Shown piece by piece: positions 14,362-21,610 of a stretch of DNA of 23,479 bases. Source of the stretch: Gemmatimonadota bacterium (GTDB lineage: Bacteria > Gemmatimonadota > Gemmatimonadetes > Longimicrobiales > RSA9); assembly GCA_016207445.1 (NCBI GenBank), contig JACQPS010000286.1:1-23479 (forward strand). Reading direction: 5' to 3'. The notes beneath the pieces are model-generated. The model was given only the letters and a program-made list of their open reading frames with translations, ran no database searches and had not been told where the DNA came from. Made by a program: the position numbers and the translations under genes. The first letter of the stretch is position 1. Every line of letters begins with the position of its first letter.

Positions 14362-15375
14362 TCATGGGATGAGTAAGACCTTCCCGAAATTGCGCCGCTC
14401 CTGGATGTAGGCGTGGGCCTCGGCCGCCGCGTCGAGCGGGAAGGCGCGATCCACGACAGGGTCGAAGACGCCTCGCTGGACCAGCCCCAGGATCTCCCAC
14501 AGCATCTCCCGCAGCACGGTGGCACGGCCCCAGAGGCGGCCGACGTTCACGCCGATCACTCCCCGATTCTGCTGCATGAGCGCGATGGGGTGGAAGCGCG
14601 GCATACGCAGGATGCCGCCCAGCACGGCCACAATGCTCCGGCGCCGACCGGGAGCGAGGCCAGAGACGCCGAAGAGAAAGAGACGGCCCATGGGCGCGAG
14701 ACAGGCGTAGCTCATCGCGAAGGATCTGCTGCCCACGGCGTCGAGCACGACGTCGACGCCCTGTCCGTTCGTGATCCTCGCGACTTCTCGCTCGAAGTTC
14801 AGCGTCCGGTAGTCGATGCAGTAGTCGACGCCGGCCTGACGCAGCCGCTCGTGCTTGGACGCGCTCGCGGTCCCGATCACCCGGGCGCCGCGCCAGCGGC
14901 AGATCTGGAGCGCGGCCTGCCCCACGCCCCCCGCCGCGGCATGGACCAGCACCGTGTCGCCGGTCTGCACGTTCCCCAGGCGGACGAGCATGAGCCAGGC
15001 GGTGAGGTAGTTGACGGGGATAGCGGCGGCCTTCTCGAACGAGAGGTCTTCGGAGAGCTCGTGCACCTGCGCGGCGGGAACGATCACCGTGTCCGCGTAC
15101 CCGCCGAAGCGTGTTACCGCTACGACCCGGCTTCCTTCGGTCAGGTCCACGCCCGGCCCGACGCGGTCCGCCACACCCGCGACTTCATACCCGACCACGG
15201 CCGGGAGCGGTGGCGCATCGGGGTAGACCCCGATTCGGGCCAGAATGTCCGCGAAGTTGACGCCGGCGGCCCGGACGCGGATGCGCACCTGCCCTTCGCG
15301 CGGTTCGGGGTCCGGTGCAGCGCGGACTTCCAGGACCTCGGGCCCGCCGGTGCGCGGGATCCAGACCTGCCTCAT
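14362..15375 (-). CDS. MDR-family quinone oxidoreductase / zinc-independent alcohol dehydrogenase-like protein
   Basis: This 337-residue medium-chain dehydrogenase/reductase probably reduces quinones or enones with NADPH. The GroES-like N-terminal domain has RVRAAGVNFADILARIGVYP and VVGYEVAGVADRVGPGV. The Rossmann domain shows the nucleotide-binding HAAAGGVGQAALQICRWRG (about residues 144-162) and later GVDVVLDAVG. The zinc-ligand cysteines of classical alcohol dehydrogenases are absent. The C-terminal pattern (MQQNRGVIGVNVGRLW, FPLDAAAEAHAYIQERRNFGK) resembles VAT-1-like quinone oxidoreductases. It is convergent with the GH57 gene. No Shine-Dalgarno is obvious before the ATG. The substrate is unknown. 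Confidence 0.92.
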   Translation of the reverse strand: MRQVWIPRTGGPEVLEVRAAPDPEPREGQVRIRVRAAGVNFADILARIGVYPDAPPLPAVVGYEVAGVADRVGPGVDLTEGSRVVAVTRFGGYADTVIVPAAQVHELSEDLSFEKAAAIPVNYLTAWLMLVRLGNVQTGDTVLVHAAAGGVGQAALQICRWRGARVIGTASASKHERLRQAGVDYCIDYRTLNFEREVARITNGQGVDVVLDAVGSRSFAMSYACLAPMGRLFLFGVSGLAPGRRRSIVAVLGGILRMPRFHPIALMQQNRGVIGVNVGRLWGRATVLREMLWEILGLVQRGVFDPVVDRAFPLDAAAEAHAYIQERRNFGKVLLIP

Positions 15376-15449
15376 GGCGAGGATGCTTTCGATGAGACCT
15401 GTGCGCCTGGACGTGCCAGTGCCGGCTACCCCTGCCCGCTGTGCCGACC

Positions 15450-16268
15450 TTATTGGTCCTTCTTCTTCTCCTCCGCTCGCTCCTTGGCCTTCTGCTCGCG
15501 AATCGCCTTCGCGCGCTCGCGGATCGTCTGGCGCGCGGCCTCACGGTCGGACTGCTGCTGGATCTCGCCCCATTCGCGCAGCCGCCCATCGATCTCTTCC
15601 CGGCGCCCGGCCGGCGCGCCGAACGAGGGAGCGGGGATCGTGATCTTGCCGAGATGAATGCCCTCCGACGAGATCCCCCAGCGTGAGCCATCCTCGCCCT
15701 TCAGCGTCCAGTCGTTCGCGCGCCGGTGCGCCTCCGCCAGGCCGGCCAGCGAGTCGTTCAGCGCCTCGATGCGCGCGTACACGCGCTCGCGCATCCGCTC
15801 CTCATCGCTCTTCGGCGCCGGCGGCAGCTGGTTCGGCAATACCCAGAGGCGCCGGTCGCGCACGCGCGGCGCGAGCCGCTCCGCCGGCGTGAGCAGGCGC
15901 CCCGGCGCCGCGGGTGCGGCCAGGCCCGGCGCGGTCGCGCGGGGTGCGACGAACTGCGGCACACGCTCGCGCGGCAGCACGAGCGGCGCATCGGCCGGAA
16001 GATTCTCGTTGATGACGACGTCGTATACCCGCAGCCCCTGCAGCGGACGCTCCGGCGGCGCCAGCCCGCCCCGCAGCCGCGGCGCGCCGAAATCGATGAA
16101 GGTGGGAGAAAGCAGAACGACGAGGAGGTGGATGGCCGCGGACACGCCGAGTGCGATCCACAGCGTCCGCCGTTCCGATGGGCGGGGGCGGACCGCTCTC
16201 GGCCGCCGCACCGCCGGCGGGGGCGGCGGCGCGACTACCGGCAGGTGGGCGAGGGCGCTTCGGCTCAT
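15450..16268 (-). CDS. Hypothetical membrane protein with TonB-like SxxxH helix
   Basis: I do not recognise the family. The 272-residue protein has a Pro/Arg-rich cytoplasmic N-terminus (PPPPPAVRRPRAVRPRP) and one membrane helix at about 36-54. In that helix, S43-A-A-I-H47 reproduces the S-x3-H spacing seen in TonB proteins that contact ExbB/ExbD. The periplasmic part is Pro/Ala-rich, then has a conserved-looking block (GRWGISSEGIHLGKITIP-type, around residues 195-212). It ends in a highly charged helix finishing AKERAEEKKKDQ. There is no TonB C-terminal beta domain. The gene lies 43 bp downstream of the aminotransferase gene, with a small CCGCGG-based hairpin (16284-16300) in the gap, and is the last of that cluster. 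A divergent TonB-dependent receptor gene sits about 2 kb away. Confidence 0.78.
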   Translation of the reverse strand: MSRSALAHLPVVAPPPPPAVRRPRAVRPRPSERRTLWIALGVSAAIHLLVVLLSPTFIDFGAPRLRGGLAPPERPLQGLRVYDVVINENLPADAPLVLPRERVPQFVAPRATAPGLAAPAAPGRLLTPAERLAPRVRDRRLWVLPNQLPPAPKSDEERMRERVYARIEALNDSLAGLAEAHRRANDWTLKGEDGSRWGISSEGIHLGKITIPAPSFGAPAGRREEIDGRLREWGEIQQQSDREAARQTIRERAKAIREQKAKERAEEKKKDQ

Positions 16269-16311
16269 GCTGGCCGTAGTAACCCGCGGCGGGACCGCGG
16301 TTCCGGGCGCG

Positions 16312-17472
16312 TCAGCGCAATGCGCCCAGCCGGCGCGCGGCTTCGCGCAGCCGTTCCGGCGCGCGCGTCAGCGCCACGCGGAAGTACCCCTCGCCGCCCG
16401 GTCCCAGGGCCGCGCCGGGCATGATGACCACGCCGTATTCCAGGAGCGCGCGGCGCGCGAACGGCTCCGAGGCTTCGGCGTCCGGCACCGGGACCCAGAG
16501 GTACATGGTCGCGCGGGGCGACGTCGCCTGAAAGCCGTGCGCACACAGCGCCTGCGTCAGGGCGTCGCGCCGCTCCCGGAACGCCGCGACGTTCTCCGGC
16601 ACCCACTCGTCGTACGAGGCGAGCGCCGCGCGCGCCGCGGCCTGCACCGCCAGGAATGGGCCGGCGTCGACAAACGCCTTGACGCGCGACAGCGCCGCGA
16701 TCGCCGCCTCGCTCCCCGCCGCCCAGCCGATGCGCCAGCCCGTCATGTTGTACGTCTTGGAGAACGAGTGGAACTCGACCGCGATCTCCCGCGCCCCCTC
16801 GATCTCTAGGATACTGGGCGCGCGGTAGCCATCGAACGCGAGCTCGCTGTACGCGTTGTCGTACACCAACAGCATGCGGTGCTCGCGGCAGAATGCGACG
16901 GCCTGTTCCAGGTACTCGCGCGGCGCGATCGCCGCGGTCGGATTGTTCGGATAGTTCAGGTACAGGATGCGGGCGCGGCTGACCACCGTCTCGGGCAGCT
17001 CCTCCAGCGGAATGAGAAAGTCGTTTTCCGGCCGCAGCGGCACCGCGTGCGGCTCGCCACCGGCCAGCAGTGTTCCACCGATGTACGGCTGATAGCCGGG
17101 ATCGGGGAGGATAGTGGCATCACCCGGACCGACGAAGCAGAACGCCAGGTGCGCGATCCCCTCCTTCGAGCCGACGAGCGGGTGGATCTCCCTGAGCGGG
17201 TCCAGCGTGACGCCGAAGCGCTTCTGCATCCATGCGGCCACGGCTTCGCGGAACGCGAGCAACCCGAGCTGGAAGCCGTAGCGGCTCATGCGCGGCTCCT
17301 GCACCGCCTCCGTGAGCGCGCGCACGGCCGCGGGGGGCGGAGCGAGGTCGGCGTCGCCCGCGCCCAGGTCGATCACGTCGACGCCGCGCTGCGTGAGCTC
17401 GCGCTTGATCTGCGGGACATCCGCCAGCGGGTATTTCGGGAAAGTGCGGAACCGCGTGGCCAGCTCGATCAT
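16312..17472 (-). CDS. dapL: Class I/II PLP aminotransferase, probable LL-diaminopimelate aminotransferase
   Basis: This fold-type I aminotransferase is likely to convert tetrahydrodipicolinate to LL-diaminopimelate for lysine and peptidoglycan. It has 386 residues. Visible motifs are VIDLGAGDADLAPP, SKEGIAHLAFCFVGPGD, PDPGYQPYIGG, YLNYPNNPTAA, YDNAYSELAFDGY and SFSKTYNMTGWRIG, with the PLP lysine at K239. The NMTGWRIG and YPNNPT pattern matches enzymes annotated DapL in Aquifex- and Geobacter-type bacteria, though other aminotransferases of subfamily I-gamma share it. The frame is open further upstream, but homology starts at the ATG at 17472. That ATG overlaps the TGA of the FAH gene as ATGA. 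The absence of dapC/dapD/dapE elsewhere in the genome would support the DapL call. Confidence 0.85.
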   Translation of the reverse strand: MIELATRFRTFPKYPLADVPQIKRELTQRGVDVIDLGAGDADLAPPPAAVRALTEAVQEPRMSRYGFQLGLLAFREAVAAWMQKRFGVTLDPLREIHPLVGSKEGIAHLAFCFVGPGDATILPDPGYQPYIGGTLLAGGEPHAVPLRPENDFLIPLEELPETVVSRARILYLNYPNNPTAAIAPREYLEQAVAFCREHRMLLVYDNAYSELAFDGYRAPSILEIEGAREIAVEFHSFSKTYNMTGWRIGWAAGSEAAIAALSRVKAFVDAGPFLAVQAAARAALASYDEWVPENVAAFRERRDALTQALCAHGFQATSPRATMYLWVPVPDAEASEPFARRALLEYGVVIMPGAALGPGGEGYFRVALTRAPERLREAARRLGALR

Positions 17473-18134
17473 GTCAGCGGCGCGTGGGAGGCCGCGGCGG
17501 CCGCCGGTGCAGCTTCGGTCGCCGCGGCGATGACCGGGTTGCGAACGCGGGAGAGCCCGGACAGCTCGACCTCGACGACGTCGCCCGCGGCCAGCGGCCC
17601 TACGCCCTCCGGTGTCCCGGTCGCGATCAGGTCGCCGGGCTCGAGCGTCATGATGCGGCTCACGTAGCTGACGAGCGCCGGAATCCCGAACATCAGTTCG
17701 GTCGCGCGGCCGTGCTGGCGCACTTCCCCGTTCACGCGGCACACGATCTCGAGCTTGCGCCAGTGCACGCGCGCGATCGGCACCACCGGGCCCACGGGGC
17801 AGAAGGTGTCGAAGCCCTTCGCGCGCGTCCACTGGCCATCCAGCTTCTGCAGGTCGCGCGCCGTCACATCGTTGAGCGGTGCGTACCCCGCCACGGCGGC
17901 GAGGGCCTCCTCCTCGCTCGCGTTGCGCACACGCCGGCCGATCACGACCGCGATCTCGCCCTCGTGATCCACGCGGCCCGACTCCGGAGGGAGTACGATC
18001 GCGTCGCCGTCGGCGCAGAGCGCGCTGGGCGGCTTGAGGAATAGAAGCGGCCGCTCGGGCACGTCGTGCCCGAGCTCGCGCGCGTGCGCCACGTAGTTTC
18101 GGCCCACGCACACGATCTTGGTCGGTCCCGGCAT
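17469..18134 (-). CDS. Fumarylacetoacetate hydrolase-family protein (acylpyruvase-like)
   Basis: This 221-residue protein is of the FAH superfamily, whose small members hydrolyse acylpyruvates or decarboxylate/isomerise ring-cleavage products. The conserved pattern is complete: IVCVGRNYVAHARELG, FLKPPSAL, the metal-binding VDHEGEIAVVIGR (E and D ligands), YAPLNDVTARDLQ, KGFDTFCPVGP, and the late TGTPEGVGPLAAGD. The length and motif spacing resemble FAHD1/YcgM-type enzymes. The C-terminus ends in an Ala-rich tail. It is the first gene of a cluster with the aminotransferase, and its TGA overlaps the next ATG. A GGAG sits 6 nt before the ATG. The 144-bp gap to the divergent receptor gene should hold promoters for both sides, but no clear -35/-10 pair stands out. 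Confidence 0.93.
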   Translation of the reverse strand: MPGPTKIVCVGRNYVAHARELGHDVPERPLLFLKPPSALCADGDAIVLPPESGRVDHEGEIAVVIGRRVRNASEEEALAAVAGYAPLNDVTARDLQKLDGQWTRAKGFDTFCPVGPVVPIARVHWRKLEIVCRVNGEVRQHGRATELMFGIPALVSYVSRIMTLEPGDLIATGTPEGVGPLAAGDVVEVELSGLSRVRNPVIAAATEAAPAAAAASHAPLT

Positions 18135-18278
18135 GTCTGCTCCACACGAAAGGATGCACGAAGTCTACTGCCGGTCTGCCACCAGGCGCCACCCCAACGC
18201 CGGCAGCACGCCGCCATCAGTCGAACACTCGGGGCGAATCGCTTGCGGGACGCGCACAGCGCCTCGACATTGCCGCAC

Positions 18279-20624
18279 ATGAGCCCGCGTCTTCGGTGCG
18301 GTGCGGTCGCGCTGCTCGCCTCCCTTGCGCTCGTTCCCGCGGCCGGCGCTCAGACCGCTTCCCTCGCAGGAGTGGTGCAGTCGGCCGGGGGCGTGCCCGT
18401 CCCCTCCGCGTCGGTGCTCCTGCGCGTGGCGGGCACGGACGCGCCGGTGCGCAGCAGCGAGAGCGACAGCGTGGGCCACTACCACATCGCCGGGCTCGCG
18501 CAAGGACGATACGAGGTGACGGTGACACGGCTCGGCTTCGCGTCCCGTGCCGTGCGTGTCACGCTGCGGCCCGGCGAGGCCGCGACCGTCGACGTGCTGC
18601 TGCGGGTGCAGCCGGTCCGGCTGCCGGGCGTCGTGGTCGAGGGTGCACGCGACCGCGCGCGTTTCGAGGCGGAGGCCGGGACAACGGTGCGCGAGCTCGC
18701 GCGCGACGAGATCAAGCTGATCCCGGGACTGGCGGAACCCGATGTGTTGCGCGCCGTGGAGGCGCTCCCCGGCGTCGTCACGACCACCGACCTCTCCTCC
18801 GCGTTCAACGTGCGCGGCGGTGCGGCCGACCAGAACCTGATCCTGCTCGACGGCGTGCCCATCTACAACCCGTTCCACCTGGGTGGCCTGTTCAGCACCT
18901 TCAATGCGGACATGATCGGCCGCGCCGAGCTGCACCTGGGTGGCTTTCCCGCCGAGCACGGCGGCCGGGTCTCGTCGGTGCTGAACCTGGAAAGCGATGC
19001 CAGCGGCGCCGGCTGGGACACGCGCGCGGGGCTGTCGCTGCTGGCCACGCGCGTCGCCGCGGGCAGCGACTTGCCGCGCTTGCCGGGCGAGCACACGCGG
19101 CGGGGACGGTGGCGGCTCTCGGGAAGGCGCTCGTATTTCGACCAGGTGCTCCGGCCGTTCTTCGACTTTCCCTATCACCTCGCCGACGTGCAGGGGTACG
19201 CCGAGACCTGGACGAACGGCGGCGGGCGTATCAGCGCGAGCGGCTATACCGGGGAAGACGTGCTCGATCTGACGCGGCTCGATGCCGACGAGTTTCCGCT
19301 GCGGCTGCGCTGGGAGTGGGGCAACGACCTGGCCGGCGGGCGCTGGACCGCGCCGCGCGGGCCGGGGCGCGTGCTCGATGCGCGGGCCGGCTACACGCGC
19401 TTCGGCATGAGCCTGCGCTTTCCGGACTTCGACGATACCCGCCTCCGGAGCGAGATCGGCCAGTTCCTCGCCCGCGTCGATCTCGGCTTCCTCGCCTCTT
19501 ACGCGCTCGAGCTGCGCACGGGCGCTGCACTGGACTGGATCGAGTACGACAACCTCTTCCAAACGGGCGGGACGGTCTTCGAGCAGCGCCGCGAGTCCGG
19601 CCTGCTCACGGGGGCGTACCTCCAGGGGAGCTGGCGCCCCGACGCGCGCTGGCTGATCGAGGCCGGAGCGCGCGCGGAGGGATGGTTCCCGAGCACGGCG
19701 AGTGAAACGGTCGTGCTGTCGCCGCGCGTCGCGGTCAAGCGCTTCTTCCGCGGCGGCGACGCGGCGGTGAAGCTCGCCGCCGGCCGCTACACGCAATTCG
19801 TGCACTCCACGCGCGACGAGGAGCTCCCCCTCGGCATCGACGTGTGGGTGATCGCGGGCGCGCGCGCGCCGCACGTCACCTCCGACCAGGTCCAGGTCGG
19901 GCTCGAGAAGTTTTTCGGCGACGGCTGGTCCGCTTCGCTCGAGGCGTATCACCGCTCGTTCGACGGCGTGATCGCGTTCAACTTCGGCGAGGATCCGAAC
20001 GATCCGGCGGACGATCTGGTGGCCGGCACCGGCACCTCGTACGGCGCGGACCTGCTGGTGCGGCGCGACGGCCCCGGCGTGAGCGGCTGGGTCGCGGCTT
20101 CCTGGCTGCGGGCCTCCCGCACATTCCCGGATGCGGTGTCGGGACTGTTGCCGCCGCCCGAGGTGCGCTACGCGCCCGTGTTCGATCGACGGCTGGATCT
20201 GGAGCTGGTGCTGCGCTTCCCCCTCTTCTGGCGGCTCGACGGCGGGCTCAACTGGAGCTTCGGCAGCGGCATTCCGTACACGCGGCCGCTGGGATCGTAC
20301 GTGTTCTACGAGCACCGCGTCGTGAACGGCGGCCGGCTGGAGCCGCACACCGGATTCGGCCACGGCGACGAGCCGGCGCAGGCCGTCGTGCTGGGACCCC
20401 GCAACGGCGAGCGCTATCCGCCGTACCACCGGCTCGACCTGAGCCTGCGCCGACCGTTCCCCAGGAGCTGGGGTCGCATCACGCCGCACCTGGAGATCCT
20501 GAACGTCTACAATCGGAAGAACACACTCTTCTACTTCTATCAGTACGACCGCGACCCACCCGTACGTTCGGGGTTCTCGATGCTGCCGCTCGTGCCGACT
20601 CTGGGCGTGGAGGTGCAGTTTTGA
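18279..20624 (+). CDS. TonB-dependent outer-membrane receptor with carboxypeptidase-regulatory-like domain
   Basis: This is an outer-membrane active transporter for an unknown ligand. From the ATG at 18279 it has 781 residues. It begins with a signal peptide, MSPRLRCGAVALLASLALVP then AAGAQ, with likely cleavage after about residue 24. A CarboxypepD_reg-like domain follows (about 27-115, SLAGVVQSAGGVPVPSASV to LLRVQPVRLPGVVVEGA, the last part being TonB-box-like). The plug domain spans about 144-236 (LRAVEALPGVVTTTD, FNVRGGAADQNLILLDGVP). A beta barrel follows and ends in VEVQF, with the terminal Phe typical of outer-membrane proteins. The frame is open to 18066, but that start would overlap the divergent FAH gene, so it is rejected. 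The next gene, a DUF4249-like lipoprotein, overlaps its stop, a pairing common in Bacteroidota and Gemmatimonadota. Confidence 0.95.
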   Translation: MSPRLRCGAVALLASLALVPAAGAQTASLAGVVQSAGGVPVPSASVLLRVAGTDAPVRSSESDSVGHYHIAGLAQGRYEVTVTRLGFASRAVRVTLRPGEAATVDVLLRVQPVRLPGVVVEGARDRARFEAEAGTTVRELARDEIKLIPGLAEPDVLRAVEALPGVVTTTDLSSAFNVRGGAADQNLILLDGVPIYNPFHLGGLFSTFNADMIGRAELHLGGFPAEHGGRVSSVLNLESDASGAGWDTRAGLSLLATRVAAGSDLPRLPGEHTRRGRWRLSGRRSYFDQVLRPFFDFPYHLADVQGYAETWTNGGGRISASGYTGEDVLDLTRLDADEFPLRLRWEWGNDLAGGRWTAPRGPGRVLDARAGYTRFGMSLRFPDFDDTRLRSEIGQFLARVDLGFLASYALELRTGAALDWIEYDNLFQTGGTVFEQRRESGLLTGAYLQGSWRPDARWLIEAGARAEGWFPSTASETVVLSPRVAVKRFFRGGDAAVKLAAGRYTQFVHSTRDEELPLGIDVWVIAGARAPHVTSDQVQVGLEKFFGDGWSASLEAYHRSFDGVIAFNFGEDPNDPADDLVAGTGTSYGADLLVRRDGPGVSGWVAASWLRASRTFPDAVSGLLPPPEVRYAPVFDRRLDLELVLRFPLFWRLDGGLNWSFGSGIPYTRPLGSYVFYEHRVVNGGRLEPHTGFGHGDEPAQAVVLGPRNGERYPPYHRLDLSLRRPFPRSWGRITPHLEILNVYNRKNTLFYFYQYDRDPPVRSGFSMLPLVPTLGVEVQF
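20609..20614 (+). promoter_or_regulatory. Ribosome binding site supporting a TTG start
   Basis: GGAGGT lies inside the last codons of the TonB-receptor gene, 6 nt before the TTG at 20621. It is a perfect Shine-Dalgarno match at ideal spacing. With the TTGA overlap of start and stop, it fixes the start of the following lipoprotein at a non-ATG codon. Confidence 0.75.
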
Positions 20625-21607
20625 GCCCGCGCCACAGCCTCCGCCCACGCGCGGGCGCTCGCTCAGGCCAAAGCGGGCGGCGCCGCAGCCGCATCCTCCG
20701 GCTGCTCGGGATCGGCCTGGCGCTCGCGCTCGCCGCCTGCGAGCTCGAGGAGACCACGCTGACCGAGCCGGAGGACGTGATCGTCGCCGAGGTGTACCTG
20801 CACGCGAACGTCTCGCCGCAGTACGCTTTTCTGCACCGGACGCTGGGCACGACGGGAGACGGTCGCGTGATCGGGGCGCGCATCGAGATCCGCAACCGCA
20901 GCGGGGAAAGACTCGATTTCCTCGAGGAGCCGACTCGCGAAAACTGCCTGGTTCTCATCGAGCCGCCGCCACCGGGCGGCACATGTTACCGGTCCAGGTC
21001 TACTGGATTCGTCTTTCCCGGTGAGCCGTATATCCTCCACATCGAGCTGCCGGACGGCCGCGCGCTCACCGGTTCGACCGTGGTTCCGGGCGATTTCCAG
21101 CTCCTGGCCCCACGCCTCACGAACTTCGCGCCGAGCTGTCGGCTCCCGCCCGATACCGCCCTGCGCCTGGTCTGGAGCCCCGCGGCGGATGCCTGGGCGT
21201 ACGTCGGTGAGACCAACCTGTTCGGCCTGCGAGCAGCGCTGGAGCCGCGCGGCATTGAAGTCGAGGAGGACCCGTTGCGGCTCTTCGGCCTGTCGCGCAG
21301 CAGCGCCGACACGGCGATCGTCTTTCCCACCGAGTTCGGGATCTTCGAGCGGCTGGATCTGGACCGCGACCTCGCCCTGGCCATCCGGCACGGCCTGCCG
21401 GACGAAACGCGGGCGCGCATCACGATCGCGGCCGTCGATCGCAACTACGTGCTGTGGGCGAGAGGCGGGAACTTCAACCCGTCGGGTCTGGTGCGCGTGC
21501 CGACGATCCGGGGCGATGGGACCGGCGTGTTCGCCTCGCTGGTTCCCAAGGAAGTGTTCGTCGTGGTGGATGATTCCACCTCGTGGGTTCCGGACTGCCG
21601 AACCTGA
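20621..21607 (+). CDS. DUF4249-like lipoprotein, partner of the TonB-dependent receptor
   Basis: This is a 328-residue predicted lipoprotein. The TTG at 20621 overlaps the receptor's TGA (TTGA) and has a perfect GGAGGT 6 nt upstream. A long basic n-region is followed by a hydrophobic core and the lipobox LALAAC, giving Cys40 as the lipidated residue. The mature protein begins ELEETTLTEPEDVIVAEVYL, followed by beta-rich segments (VIGARIEIRNRSGE, GFVFPGEPYILHIELPDGR) reminiscent of DUF4249 proteins. DUF4249 members are usually encoded right after carboxypeptidase-regulatory TonB receptors and are thought to help bind the ligand at the surface. The family assignment is from overall pattern and context, so less certain than the lipoprotein call. 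It ends 3 bp before the convergent helicase gene. Confidence 0.85.
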   Translation: MSPRHSLRPRAGARSGQSGRRRSRILRLLGIGLALALAACELEETTLTEPEDVIVAEVYLHANVSPQYAFLHRTLGTTGDGRVIGARIEIRNRSGERLDFLEEPTRENCLVLIEPPPPGGTCYRSRSTGFVFPGEPYILHIELPDGRALTGSTVVPGDFQLLAPRLTNFAPSCRLPPDTALRLVWSPAADAWAYVGETNLFGLRAALEPRGIEVEEDPLRLFGLSRSSADTAIVFPTEFGIFERLDLDRDLALAIRHGLPDETRARITIAAVDRNYVLWARGGNFNPSGLVRVPTIRGDGTGVFASLVPKEVFVVVDDSTSWVPDCRT

Positions 21608-21610
21608 CCG

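Noticed and set aside
16312..18192. 626-residue fusion upstream of the aminotransferase
   Set aside because: The first 240 residues are an Arg/Ala-rich out-of-frame reading of the FAH gene; the real start is the ATG at 17472 with an ATGA overlap.
18066..18278. Upstream extension of the TonB-receptor frame
   Set aside because: It would overlap the divergent FAH gene and bury the signal peptide; the ATG at 18279 begins a classic signal peptide.
19844..20620. Plus-strand frame preceding the DUF4249-like lipoprotein
   Set aside because: It is an Arg-rich shadow of the receptor gene in another frame; the lipoprotein begins at the TTG at 20621.
18165..20648. 827-residue open frame antisense to the TonB-dependent receptor
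   Set aside because: It is the mirror of a GC-rich coding strand: His/Arg/Gln-rich, with no domain, while the plus strand has a full receptor architecture.
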